DNA of 64,000 bases from Mucilaginibacter sp. SG564 (GTDB taxonomy: Bacteria; Bacteroidota; Bacteroidia; Sphingobacteriales; Sphingobacteriaceae): the NCBI RefSeq assembly GCF_013149275.1, contig NZ_JABGNA010000002.1, forward strand, positions 558,001-622,000. The letters are read 5' to 3'. The position numbers were made by a program, and so were the translations under genes. The notes below the pieces were generated by a model that saw only the letters and a list, made by a program, of their open reading frames with translations, was not told the DNA's origin and made no database searches. Below, in pieces: positions 37,825 through 45,717 of this stretch (the stretch's first letter is position 1; each line of letters begins with the position of its first letter).

Positions 37825-39735
37825 TCAATTGGCCGAATTGTCGATCACCAGTTTGCTCCAGCCTTTGTTACCCGCGTCTTTGATCTCTTTTTTGCGGGTT
37901 TCCATCACTTTTTTAATGCGCGAGCTGTAAGCCCAGCAGGTACTTTGGCGGATAGACAGGATCTCGGATAGCTTATGCGATGATATTTTTCCTTTGGTGG
38001 AGTACATTAAAAATATCATGTAAAAAGCTTTATTGATGGGAATACGCGTGTTTTGTAAAATGGTATAAGCTATTACCGATTCTTCATACCCGCATTTGGA
38101 GCAGCGGCGGCTGTAAGGCAAATGCCCGCTGCTATAATGGGTATTATTGCACTTACGGCAGGCATAGCCATTGGCCCATTTCAGATCGGACAGGAATTTG
38201 AAGCAGGTTTCCCTATCGGGGTATATCCGGCTGAATTCCTCAAAATCAACCTCGGCCGACATCACCCTGTCGTGCGTTACTTTCTCGATATCGTTATGCA
38301 GAATAATATTATCCTTTTCGAGCAAAATGTTCATCCTTGAAATTTCCTCGGCCTGTTGCTGCAGCAGCTCATTTACCGATCGAAGTTCTTCGTTTTGCTC
38401 GGCTATCATACTTGATTTTTCGATCAGCTCCTTGGTGCGCTCCTGTACCTGTTCTTCCAGGCGTTTGTTGAGGATATCTTTCAGCTCCTCGTTTTGCTTC
38501 ATCTGCATAATGGTGCTGTGCTGGGCGTCGTCCTTTTCCTTTTTAAGGATCCGCACCTTATCGCCAATGGCAAAAGAGATAAACAGCATCTCCATAATAA
38601 AACAACCGCTCAGGCTGTAGTAATCAAACTCGGTAACGGGCAGCCACCACATATTAAGCGCTATGCAACTTTTGATGATAAAGCCGATGAGCAAAAAGCT
38701 GTAGCCAATTACAAAAAAACGAGCTGGCTTATACCCGTTAAGTAAGGTATAGCAACCGGCATAAAAGGCGAGCGACAATGGAATAAATTCAATGATCTTG
38801 TAATTGAACCAGCAATTATTGATAAAAAGACAGGCCGCAAAAAACAAACAGCGCCCCAATATCACCCAGCGGATCAGCTTGTTGAGGCGGGGGGCGTTCT
38901 CCTTTAAGTTGAGCAGTTTCAGGGTAAACAGCACCGCGAAAATACTGGCGGCAAACAGGGCTATACCATAGGCGTACTGGTTCCAGAAGGGTGCGTTTGG
39001 CCACATGTATTGATAGGCAATACCATCGGCACACATTTCATATAAACCTATACTGATATTGTAGGCTATGTAATACAGGTATTGTATTTGCCGCATGGCA
39101 ATAAACATCATGAAATTGTACAGGCCGAATACCAGGATCATCCCATAAAAAACACCAAAAAAGAAATACTCATCCAGCGCGTAACTGATAAACCGGCTTA
39201 CCGAACGCAATACAATGATGATGTTTACCGAATGATTTGATTTGATGCGCACATAATAAACCCCATCATTATTGGCATTGGGATTAAGGTTGAGCACCAG
39301 GTTTTTATGCTGATAGAACCGGGCCCCGAAGGGGTGCCTGCTACCCAACGATGCTACCTGGTAATTACCTTGAACATCGGGCGAATAAACGGTAATACTA
39401 TCAATGGTTTGATCAAAAAACTCCAGTATCCAGTTGTTTTTGGTGCCCGGGTTTTTACCTATTTTAAGTTTGTACCAATAAGCGGAGCCAAAGTGCTTGG
39501 TAACCGGGGTGGGTTCGGTGTTAACCTTAAAATCGCCGGCGAGTGCACGGGTTTTTACCTCGTTAAAACTGAGCTTCCCGGTAGTATCTTCCAGGTATAA
39601 TAGTTGTTTGTACTCAAATATATGTTGCTGAACTTTGTCGTTTATAGATACTGAATTTTGCGCATACGAGTTTACAATAAGGCACAAAAGAAGCGCCTGG
39701 GTTAAAAGAAGTGACCGCAATAAAAGTTTCAACAT
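37825..39735 (-). CDS. 7TMR-DISM membrane sensor fused to an IS1595-type transposase zinc ribbon/HTH
   Basis: 636 residues from the ATG at 39735 (MLKLLLRSLLLTQALLLCLI). Order: signal peptide 1-26; periplasmic 7TMR-DISMED2-like domain ~30-175 (AYWYKLKIGKN, WILEFFDQTIDSITVYSPD); seven membrane segments ~188-395; coiled coil ~400-495 (RLEEQVQERTKELIEKSSMI); C-terminal domain 500-615 with Cys526, Cys529, Cys545, Cys548 (YACRKCN, RRCSKCGY), then IAYTILQNTRIPINKAFYMI and the helix-turn-helix ISSHKLSEILSIRQSTCWAY. The last domain matches the N-terminal DNA-binding part of IS1595/ISXO2-family transposases; the DDE catalytic domain is absent. Probably a one-component membrane-bound regulator of the adjacent glucanase operon (inference). 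Confidence 0.8.
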   Translation of the reverse strand: MLKLLLRSLLLTQALLLCLIVNSYAQNSVSINDKVQQHIFEYKQLLYLEDTTGKLSFNEVKTRALAGDFKVNTEPTPVTKHFGSAYWYKLKIGKNPGTKNNWILEFFDQTIDSITVYSPDVQGNYQVASLGSRHPFGARFYQHKNLVLNLNPNANNDGVYYVRIKSNHSVNIIIVLRSVSRFISYALDEYFFFGVFYGMILVFGLYNFMMFIAMRQIQYLYYIAYNISIGLYEMCADGIAYQYMWPNAPFWNQYAYGIALFAASIFAVLFTLKLLNLKENAPRLNKLIRWVILGRCLFFAACLFINNCWFNYKIIEFIPLSLAFYAGCYTLLNGYKPARFFVIGYSFLLIGFIIKSCIALNMWWLPVTEFDYYSLSGCFIMEMLFISFAIGDKVRILKKEKDDAQHSTIMQMKQNEELKDILNKRLEEQVQERTKELIEKSSMIAEQNEELRSVNELLQQQAEEISRMNILLEKDNIILHNDIEKVTHDRVMSAEVDFEEFSRIYPDRETCFKFLSDLKWANGYACRKCNNTHYSSGHLPYSRRCSKCGYEESVIAYTILQNTRIPINKAFYMIFLMYSTKGKISSHKLSEILSIRQSTCWAYSSRIKKVMETRKKEIKDAGNKGWSKLVIDNSAN

Positions 39736-39761
39736 GCTCACAAGCAGGTAAGGGATCTTCT

Positions 39762-39789
39762 GTACCGGCAATGTGGTTATTACCGGTAC
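39762..39789. promoter_or_regulatory. Inverted repeat upstream of the sensor gene
   Basis: GTACCGGCAAT, 6 bases, ATTACCGGTAC: 11-base arms with one mismatch, 26 bases before the sensor ATG. Possible autoregulatory operator. Confidence 0.4.
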
Positions 39790-39933
39790 GGAAGCTGTTT
39801 AGTTTTGGTTAGTGTCAGGCCGGATACAATTATAATAGTTTTCTTTTTATTATCCTATTAAAAGTATGTAAAACAGTTAATAAATAGGGTGTAAATAAGT
39901 ATTATAGGGTTAATTTAGTCGTTTTTGCTTCAA

Positions 39934-39953
39934 AATGGCACTAAATAGCCATT
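39934..39953. promoter_or_regulatory. Inverted repeat AATGGC-N8-GCCATT upstream of modA
   Basis: Perfect 6-bp arms, 44 bases before the modA ATG. Possible operator for molybdate-responsive control; no ModE gene is in the window. Confidence 0.3.
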
Positions 39954-39997
39954 GTTCATGGACTAACAGTGTATATTAGTATCTTTTATTGAACATT

Positions 39998-40750
39998 ATG
40001 AATAAAAAGGGGCTCATATTTTTATCACTTGCCATCGTTTTGCTGCATGGCGTAGCGCTGGCGCAAAATATACGGGTGGCAGCCGCGGCCAATCTGCAAT
40101 CGGTTATAACGGTTTTACAGCGGGATTTTAAACAACGGACCGGTATCGTAATCGAACCTATTGTGGGTTCATCCGGGAAGCTGGTAGCGCAGATCAGCAA
40201 CGGAGCCCCATTTGATGTATTTCTTTCGGCAGATATGAGTTTTCCGGAAACTTTGTTTAAAAATGGCTTCGCCGAAAAAAAACCGGTGGTTTATGCCGCC
40301 GGGAGTTTGATCATCTGTAGTTCGCAAAATATCGGCTTTACCAATTGGGAGCGTTTATTGTTGAGCGCCCGCATAAAAAAAATAGCCATTGCCAACCCGG
40401 CCATAGCGCCTTATGGCAAAGCCGCCATCGAATTATTACAGCAGAAAGGCATTCTGGATAATGTGCAGCCCAAAATTGTTAATGGAGAAAGCATATCGCA
40501 GGTAAATACGTATATCACTACAGGGGTGGTTGATGTTGGCTTTACCTCGCAATCGCTTATTAAAGAAACGGGCAGCAAAACAAAGCTGTATTACCAGGTG
40601 ATCGACCAAAAACAATATGAACCGATATTGCAGGGAATCGTGCTGTTAAAACATGGCGCCAATAATCCCAATGCCGAAAAATTTTACCAATATATATTAA
40701 GTCCTGCCGCAAAGCGGATTTTTACAGCATACGGCTACCAGCTTCCATAA
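39998..40750 (+). CDS. modA: Molybdate ABC transporter, periplasmic binding protein
   Basis: 250 residues from the ATG at 39998, signal peptide ending ALAQ (residue ~24). Binding motifs: VAAAANLQSVI after the signal, GSSGKLVAQISNGAPFDVFL near 62, DVGFTSQSL near 185, the usual oxyanion pocket of ModA. It captures molybdate/tungstate in the periplasm and passes it to ModB. The genes modA, modB and modC are in order with 24 bases and a 4-base overlap between them. Molybdenum use is supported by the molybdoenzyme gene 5 kb downstream. Confidence 0.95.
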   Translation: MNKKGLIFLSLAIVLLHGVALAQNIRVAAAANLQSVITVLQRDFKQRTGIVIEPIVGSSGKLVAQISNGAPFDVFLSADMSFPETLFKNGFAEKKPVVYAAGSLIICSSQNIGFTNWERLLLSARIKKIAIANPAIAPYGKAAIELLQQKGILDNVQPKIVNGESISQVNTYITTGVVDVGFTSQSLIKETGSKTKLYYQVIDQKQYEPILQGIVLLKHGANNPNAEKFYQYILSPAAKRIFTAYGYQLP

Positions 40751-40774
40751 AAACAATCAATTTTATATCAACTG

Positions 40775-41446
40775 ATGGATCTTTCGCCCATTTGGCTAAC
40801 ACTAAAACTGGCCGGTATCACTACCCTGATACTGCTGTTGGTAGGCTTGCCCTTTGCCTGGTGGCTGTCCCGCGGGCGATCGTTGTTTAAGATCATCATC
40901 GAAGCTATTATTACTATGCCATTGGTGTTGCCCCCCTCGGTATTGGGATTTTATTTGCTGCTGGCTTTTAGTCCGCAGCATGGCATGGGCAAATGGCTGC
41001 AGGATGTGTTTAATGTGCAGTTTGTATTCTCGTTCCGGGGCCTGGTGCTGGCATCGGTTATTTATAGTATACCTTTTATGGTTGGCCCGGTAAAATCGGC
41101 GCTTCAGCAATTGCCTTCGGCCCTGGCCGAGGCTTCGTACACGCTGGGCAAAAGCGAATGGCAAACCTTCCGGTATGTATTGTTGCCCAATATCAAACCC
41201 TCGTTATTAACGGCCGCGGTACTTACTTTTGCCCATACCCTGGGCGAGTTTGGTGTAGTGCTGATGATAGGCGGCAACATCCCCGGCGTAACCCGGGTGG
41301 CCTCCATCGCCGTTTATGATGCTGTTGAACAGCGGGATTATGGCATGGCCAACAATTATTCGCTCATTTTATTTGCCATTACTTTTGTGTTGGTGATAGG
41401 CGTTTTTGTGTTTAATAAATACCAGGCCAAAAGTCCGCTCATATGA
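40775..41446 (+). CDS. modB: Molybdate ABC transporter permease
   Basis: 223 residues, five or six membrane helices. The permease-ATPase contact loop lies at EASYTLGKSEWQTFRYVLLP (EAA motif) near residues 118-137. N-terminus MDLSPIWLTLKLAGITTLIL and IITMPLVLPPSVLGFYLL are typical for ModB. Inner-membrane channel subunit. Its stop overlaps the modC start by four bases (ATGA), showing translational coupling. Confidence 0.95.
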   Translation: MDLSPIWLTLKLAGITTLILLLVGLPFAWWLSRGRSLFKIIIEAIITMPLVLPPSVLGFYLLLAFSPQHGMGKWLQDVFNVQFVFSFRGLVLASVIYSIPFMVGPVKSALQQLPSALAEASYTLGKSEWQTFRYVLLPNIKPSLLTAAVLTFAHTLGEFGVVLMIGGNIPGVTRVASIAVYDAVEQRDYGMANNYSLILFAITFVLVIGVFVFNKYQAKSPLI

Positions 41447-42060
41447 TACATATAGCCGTCGAAAAAAAGCTAAAGGCCTATCATGGGCAACAGGTATTGA
41501 GGGTTAACCGGCAATTTGCTGCGGGCAGCACCACCAAAATATATGGCCCGTCGGGCTCGGGTAAAACTACATTCCTGAAAATTATAGCCGGATTGGTTAC
41601 GCCCGAAAAAGGTATGGTGAAGGTTGATGCTGTATCCTGGTTTAATGCGGATGCCAGGATCAATCTGCCCCCTCAAAAAAGAAATACAGGCTTTGTTTTT
41701 CAGCAATATGCTCTGTTCCCGAACATGACGGTAAGGCAGCACCTGGAATACGCCACTACGGATGAAGCCTGGATAAAAAGATTACTGCTTTTGGGTAAAC
41801 TGGATACACTGCAGGAGCACAAACCCGATTATCTATCCGGCGGGCAGCAGCAACGCCTGGCCATATTGCGCGCGCTGGCCACTAAGCCACAGATATTTTT
41901 AATGGATGAGCCCTTCTCGGCCCTGGATGCTAAAATGAAAACAGAATTGATTGCAGAACTGCAAATTCTGTTAAAAGAGCTGGGCACCACCACCCTCATC
42001 GTGAGCCATAACCCACAGGAGCTTGACGGATGGGCCGATGGGGAGCTGGTGTTTGAGTAA
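41443..42060 (+). CDS. modC: Molybdate ABC transporter ATPase, short form
   Basis: 205 residues. Walker A GPSGSGKTT near residue 31, Q-loop FVFQQYALFP, signature LSGGQQQRLAI near 126, Walker B IFLMDEPFSALD. The protein ends shortly after the H-loop (TLIVSHNPQEL), so it lacks the C-terminal Mop/TOBE molybdate-binding regulatory domain of proteobacterial ModC. Powers molybdate import with ModAB. Followed by repeats, so it is the last gene of the unit. Confidence 0.93.
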   Translation: MIHIAVEKKLKAYHGQQVLRVNRQFAAGSTTKIYGPSGSGKTTFLKIIAGLVTPEKGMVKVDAVSWFNADARINLPPQKRNTGFVFQQYALFPNMTVRQHLEYATTDEAWIKRLLLLGKLDTLQEHKPDYLSGGQQQRLAILRALATKPQIFLMDEPFSALDAKMKTELIAELQILLKELGTTTLIVSHNPQELDGWADGELVFE

Positions 42061-42075
42061 GAATACTATATATGT

Positions 42076-42153
42076 TGTCATCCTGAGGAACGAGGGATCT
42101 ATTATTGAATATGCTAAGAGCAGAATAGATGCTTCACTCCGTTCAGCATGACA
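42076..42153. repeat. Palindromic intergenic repeat (TGTCATCCTGAG...CTCAGCATGACA family), full copy
   Basis: TGTCATCCTGAGGAACGAGG at left, GATGCTTCACTCCGTTCAGC then ATGACA at right. Related full copies: 47044-47121 (reverse) and 55738-55816. Half copies near 46518, 55409, 56400 and 58402. Confidence 0.75.
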
Positions 42154-42193
42154 AGGAGGTTTGTAACTCAAGTAGAAAAAAAAGCAAAAAAGC

Positions 42194-42306
42194 GGGTTTA
42201 CATATAAACCAGCTTTTTATCATATAAATGAATTTATATTGTTGATTATCAATAATATATAAACTTGTTAACCCAAAAAAGTGTAAACCATGTAAACCCA
42301 CTTTTT
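42194..42306. repeat. GGGTTTACA...GTAAACCC repeat, copy 2
   Basis: Same layout and right-end sequence as the copy at 20728. Starts GGGTTTACATATAAACC, ends AAAAGTGTAAACCATGTAAA then CCCACTTTTT. Lies between modC and the MXKDX gene with a partial TCCTTCGACAAGCTCAGGCT repeat after it (42342-42366). Confidence 0.65.
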
Positions 42307-42443
42307 GCCAGAAAAAGCATGCTTGCTGGCTTCCGCGCACGATCCTTCGACAAGCTCAGGCTGACAGGCCAGGCCTGATTTGCTAATCACTGCAAACAAA
42401 AAGAGGGGACATTAGCCCCCTCCTCTTCAAACAATAAACAAAC

Positions 42444-42734
42444 TCACATTTTACTCTCAGTGTCTTTGCTCATTTTCTTTTTGCCCATTTTATCATTTGA
42501 CATCTTATCCGTGCTCATTTTACCTTTCGACATTTTGTCTTTACTCATTTTGTCGGTCGACATCTTGTCCATTTTTTTGCCTTTTGACATCTTGTCCATC
42601 TTACCCATTTTGCCGGTATCGCTTACCGCAACTGTTGATAATTTTGACGGGGTTACTGTTTTGGCCTGTACGCTTAAGGTTAAACATACAGCTACTAAAC
42701 CTGCGGCTAAAGCGCCTGAAATAATTGATTTCAT
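42444..42734 (-). CDS. Secreted methionine/lysine-rich MXKDX-repeat peptide
   Basis: 96 residues with a signal peptide (AAGLVAVCLTLSVQAKTV). The mature ~72 residues are repeats of the pentad KMSKD/KMSTD (DKMSTDKMSKDKMSKGKM), with 12 Met, very many Lys, no Cys and no aromatic residues. This is the pentapeptide MXKDX repeat family. It lies 87 bases downstream of the anti-sigma gene on the same strand, so probably belongs to the sigma operon. Met-rich exported peptides of this kind (MrpX of Azospira) act as oxidisable sinks for hypochlorite that are regenerated by a methionine sulfoxide reductase; that role here is inferred. Confidence 0.85.
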   Translation of the reverse strand: MKSIISGALAAGLVAVCLTLSVQAKTVTPSKLSTVAVSDTGKMGKMDKMSKGKKMDKMSTDKMSKDKMSKGKMSTDKMSNDKMGKKKMSKDTESKM

Positions 42735-42821
42735 ACTTTGATTTTTTAAGTTTTAAATGTGTGGTTCGTTATTCATATTTACCCCTTAGTCGGGCCACAG
42801 ATATAAACCTTACAAAGTATT

Positions 42822-43103
42822 TTAAGTATTATTCAGTTCTGTTTCAATCCGGTCCTGTAGCTCTTTTTTAAAGGTTTCATCAAGCACAAGGGATGATGCC
42901 TGCTGTTGGGTATCATGAAAAAGCTGCAGCACCATCTGGTGGATAACCTGGCTTTGTTTATTGTACAGCTTGCACATGGAGCAACCGGCCAGGTGTATGC
43001 GAAGTTCGATGGTTTCCCGGAAACTCAGGCTTTTGATCTGCCGCTTCTCGATGAGCAGGGTGGCTTGTTTACAGTTATATATTACTTTTTTTAAGTGATT
43101 CAT
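42822..43103 (-). CDS. Soluble zinc-finger (ZAS) anti-sigma factor
   Basis: 93 residues from the ATG at 43103 (MNHLKKVIYNCKQATLLIEK). The HLAGCSMC motif (His38, Cys42, Cys45) with Cys11 upstream gives the C-H-x3-C-x2-C zinc site of ZAS-domain anti-sigma factors. No membrane segment follows, so it is cytoplasmic, like the thiol-based sensors RsrA and ChrR. It starts 11 bases after the sigma gene stop. The likely role is to hold the sigma factor and release it when the thiols are oxidised or zinc is lost (inference). Confidence 0.8.
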   Translation of the reverse strand: MNHLKKVIYNCKQATLLIEKRQIKSLSFRETIELRIHLAGCSMCKLYNKQSQVIHQMVLQLFHDTQQQASSLVLDETFKKELQDRIETELNNT

Positions 43104-43114
43104 GGTTAATGCTT

Positions 43115-43687
43115 TTAGATCCAGTTTTTTTGCAGGCAAGCCCGCAGGCTAAGCTTGGCCCGGTGAATAATAACCCAGAAGTTGGCCTGGGTAACCCGCA
43201 TCTCGCTGCAGATAAATTCGGTAGAGGCATCGTCCATATGTTTCATGGTGAAAACCGACTTCCACAGGACGGGGAGTTTTTGCATACACAATTGCAGGAT
43301 ATGGTTAAACTCCTTTGCCCTCAGCGGTTCCTGATCTTCGATGCCAAAAGGCAGGGGCTGATGGGCCTCGGTCCAGTGACCGGTATCTTCCTCAAAAAAA
43401 TCTTTTTGTTCTTCTTCTGCTTTTTTCTCGCTGATGTTGGCCAGCCCCGACGACTTTTTGCGGTAAACATCAATGATCTTATTTTTAAGGATGGCCGTAA
43501 GCCAGGTACGCTCGGTGCTTTTACCCTCAAAGCGGTCAACTTTTTCTAAAGCGGCCAGAAAGGTTTCCTGCACCAGGTCTTTTGCCTGCTCTTCATCATT
43601 AAGGCGCGACAGTGTGTACGCATACAGGTAATCGGCATGGGCATTTACCCAATTGCGCGGGTCAAGAGATTGTTTTTCAGTTACCAT
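43115..43687 (-). CDS. ECF RNA polymerase sigma factor
   Basis: 190 residues from the ATG at 43687 (MVTEKQSLDPRNWVNAHADY). Region 2 is YLYAYTLSRLNDEEQAKDLV then QETFLAALEKVDRFEGKSTE, with RTWLTAILKNKIIDVYRKK as region 2.4/2.5. Region 4 is MDDASTEFICSEMRVTQANF then WVIIHRAKLSLRACLQKNW. The ~50-residue acidic linker (KKAEEEQKDFFEEDTGHWTE) is longer than usual. The gene heads an operon with the anti-sigma and Met-rich peptide genes and is divergent from the DUF1223-cytochrome-molybdoenzyme operon, which it may control. Confidence 0.9.
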   Translation of the reverse strand: MVTEKQSLDPRNWVNAHADYLYAYTLSRLNDEEQAKDLVQETFLAALEKVDRFEGKSTERTWLTAILKNKIIDVYRKKSSGLANISEKKAEEEQKDFFEEDTGHWTEAHQPLPFGIEDQEPLRAKEFNHILQLCMQKLPVLWKSVFTMKHMDDASTEFICSEMRVTQANFWVIIHRAKLSLRACLQKNWI

Positions 43688-43837
43688 TAATAAAATTACA
43701 CATAACATTTTAACCCTTAGTCGCTAATGCACATAAATGCTTACAAACCAATTTGCATTTTTTACGGAGCATGATATAACCACAGTTATTCGTTAAATTT
43801 ACTTATATCCAATTGATCCTAAGTGCTTAGCCGACGT

Positions 43838-44050
43838 GTAACAGGAAAGTCGCTTTTAAATGAGGAGGCACCTACGGAGGCAGTACTTTTTGTATTTTAT
43901 CTATAAACAGGTTACTCCTATGGAGTAGTGTTTGAGCTGTGATTCGTTAAGCTCCGGAGGAGTAACCTGTTTATAGAAGAAAAGATTGCTTTTAAGGGCT
44001 CCGGTAGGTGCCTCCTATTGACTATCTGTTAAATGCAATTTTCCTGTTAT
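43838..44050. repeat. Nested ~210-base inverted repeat between the two divergent operons
   Basis: Left arm in order: GTAACAGGAAAGTCGCTTTT, AGGAGGCACCTACGGAGG, CTATAAACAGGTTACTCC. Right arm is the reverse complement of the same blocks: GGAGTAACCTGTTTATAG, CCGGTAGGTGCCTCCT, AATTTTCCTGTTAT. Arms of about 90 bases with interruptions and a ~30-base central loop (about 43926-43955). It would make a large cruciform or RNA hairpin. Remaining sequence of the 462-base intergenic region is AT-rich and should hold both promoters. Confidence 0.75.
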
Positions 44051-44149
44051 ATAACTATATCAACGACCCGAAAGAAAAAATAAAATTTATTGTAAGGTTA
44101 TCATAAGCAACCCGACTAAGCAGGAAAACGTATATCAAATCATAACGAT

Positions 44150-44953
44150 ATGAGATCAATCAAAATATTTGCCCTTGCAGCAGGTTTTATAACTGCGATA
44201 ACGGTATCGGCGGCTTTTATTATCCCCAGGGATACCGCTCCGGCAAAAAATAAAATAATGGTCGCTGGCAAAGGCTTTGCCGTGATAGAGCTTTTTACCT
44301 CTGAGGGCTGCTCCAGCTGCCCGCCTGCCGATGAGCTGGTAGCCCGGATGCAAAAAGAAGATAAGGACAAGCCCGTTTACATACTGGCATTTCATGTAGA
44401 TTATTGGAACCGCCTGGGCTGGAAAGATGTTTTTAGCAGCGCCGAATACTCCAAACGCCAAAATCAATATGCCAACTGGTTAAACCTGCAATCGGTTTAT
44501 ACGCCGCAAATTGTGGTGAATGGCAAAAAGGAATTTGTAGGTTCGGAAGAAGGAACTTTGCGTAATGCCATAACTACGGCCTTGCGAGGTAATCCCGCAA
44601 CAACTTTAACCCTTAATACACAAAAAGGACAGGATCACATTGTGGTCCAATACCGGGTAAGCAATGCCGAAAAAAACAGCGATCTGCTTTTGGCCCTGGT
44701 GCAAAAAGCAGCGCAAACCAAAGTTCAGCGGGGAGAAAATGGTGGGCGTACCTTGTCGCATGTTCAAATTGTGCATAAAATACAAAGTCAGCCTCTAAAT
44801 ACAGGCGGCAATGGTAATACAACTATTACTTTACCCCAGGGAATAAATACACAGGACTGGGAAGTAATTGGCCTGGTACAAAACAAAACCAACGGCGAAA
44901 TACTGGCTGCAGCAAAGGCCAATCTGACAACAACGGCCAGTACCGGCAAGTAA
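44150..44953 (+). CDS. DUF1223 thioredoxin-like secreted protein
   Basis: 267 residues with an N-terminal hydrophobic leader (ALAAGFITAITVSAAFI). FAVIELFTSEGCSSCPPADE near residues 44-63 is the DUF1223 signature and carries a CSSC pair in a thioredoxin-like fold, followed by YILAFHVDYWNRLGWKD and YTPQIVVNGKKEFVGSEE (cis-Pro loop). A periplasmic thiol/disulfide or redox role is plausible but not established. First gene of the operon with the cytochrome b and molybdoenzyme genes, 50 bases before the next start. Confidence 0.9.
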   Translation: MRSIKIFALAAGFITAITVSAAFIIPRDTAPAKNKIMVAGKGFAVIELFTSEGCSSCPPADELVARMQKEDKDKPVYILAFHVDYWNRLGWKDVFSSAEYSKRQNQYANWLNLQSVYTPQIVVNGKKEFVGSEEGTLRNAITTALRGNPATTLTLNTQKGQDHIVVQYRVSNAEKNSDLLLALVQKAAQTKVQRGENGGRTLSHVQIVHKIQSQPLNTGGNGNTTITLPQGINTQDWEVIGLVQNKTNGEILAAAKANLTTTASTGK

Positions 44954-45003
44954 GGCAAAAAAATCACTAATTCACTAAATCAATAATTCACTAATTGCCT
45001 CCG

Positions 45004-45717
45004 ATGAAAGTTATCAAAGAGAAACACCCATTAGTAATGCGCTGGACGCATTGGGTAAACTTCCCGATACTCGCTATAATGATATGGAGCGGGATGCTTA
45101 TCTATTGGGCTAATGATGAGTATAGGATAACGCTGTTCGGGCATACGTTCTTTAGCTTTTTTCCGGATTGGTTTTATAATGCTCTGCATATCCCCCACCG
45201 CCTTTCCGAAGGGATGGCCTTCCACTTTTTGTTTATGTGGTTTTTTACGCTGAACGGCATTTTTTATGTGCTCTACACCATCCTATCGGGCGAATGGCGT
45301 GAGCTGCTGCCCCAGAAGAAATCGTTCAAAGAGGCCTGGCTGGTATTGCTGCACGATTTGCATATCCGCAAAATGGCGCCGCCTCAAAACAAATACAACG
45401 CGGCACAGCGCATTGCCTATACCGCCATTATTGTGATGGGAATTGGCTCGGTGATAACTGGCCTGGCTATTTATAAGCCGGTGCAGTTTTATTACCTCAC
45501 CTGGCTTTGCGGCGGTTATCATTTTGCCCGCATCCTGCATTTTGCGTTAACCATTGGCTATGTGCTTTTCTTTGTGATCCATGTGGTACAGGTGATGCTG
45601 GCCGGGTGGAACAACTTCCGTTCGGTGATCTCGGGTTTTGAAGTAGTGAACGAAGCCCCCAAACATATTATTGACATTACACCCCCACCTCCAAGTGATG
45701 AAAAAAATATTCAGTAA
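45004..45717 (+). CDS. Membrane cytochrome b (b561-type) subunit
   Basis: 237 residues from the ATG at 45004 (MKVIKEKHPLVMRWTHWVNF). At least four membrane helices with His residues in helix positions (RWTHWVNFPILAIMIWSGML, MAFHFLFMWFFTLNGIFYVL, YHFARILHFALTIGYVLFFV, IHVVQVML), consistent with two b hemes. It probably carries electrons from quinol to the exported molybdoenzyme encoded next, analogous in role to YedZ/MsrQ but of a different family. Its 3' end overlaps the next gene by 20 bases. Confidence 0.85.
   Translation: MKVIKEKHPLVMRWTHWVNFPILAIMIWSGMLIYWANDEYRITLFGHTFFSFFPDWFYNALHIPHRLSEGMAFHFLFMWFFTLNGIFYVLYTILSGEWRELLPQKKSFKEAWLVLLHDLHIRKMAPPQNKYNAAQRIAYTAIIVMGIGSVITGLAIYKPVQFYYLTWLCGGYHFARILHFALTIGYVLFFVIHVVQVMLAGWNNFRSVISGFEVVNEAPKHIIDITPPPPSDEKNIQ

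Noticed and set aside
37825..38230. Possibility that the zinc-ribbon/HTH end of the sensor gene is a separate inserted transposase gene
   Set aside because: The frame is continuous with the coiled coil, no start codon context or terminal inverted repeats flank this part, and no DDE domain follows.
42460..42741. Plus-strand frame rich in ILSVDILSIF opposite the MXKDX gene, and a possible CRISPR-like array of short units
   Set aside because: It is the antisense of the pentapeptide-repeat gene. The periodicity is 15 bases with no spacers, so it is coding repeat, not CRISPR.
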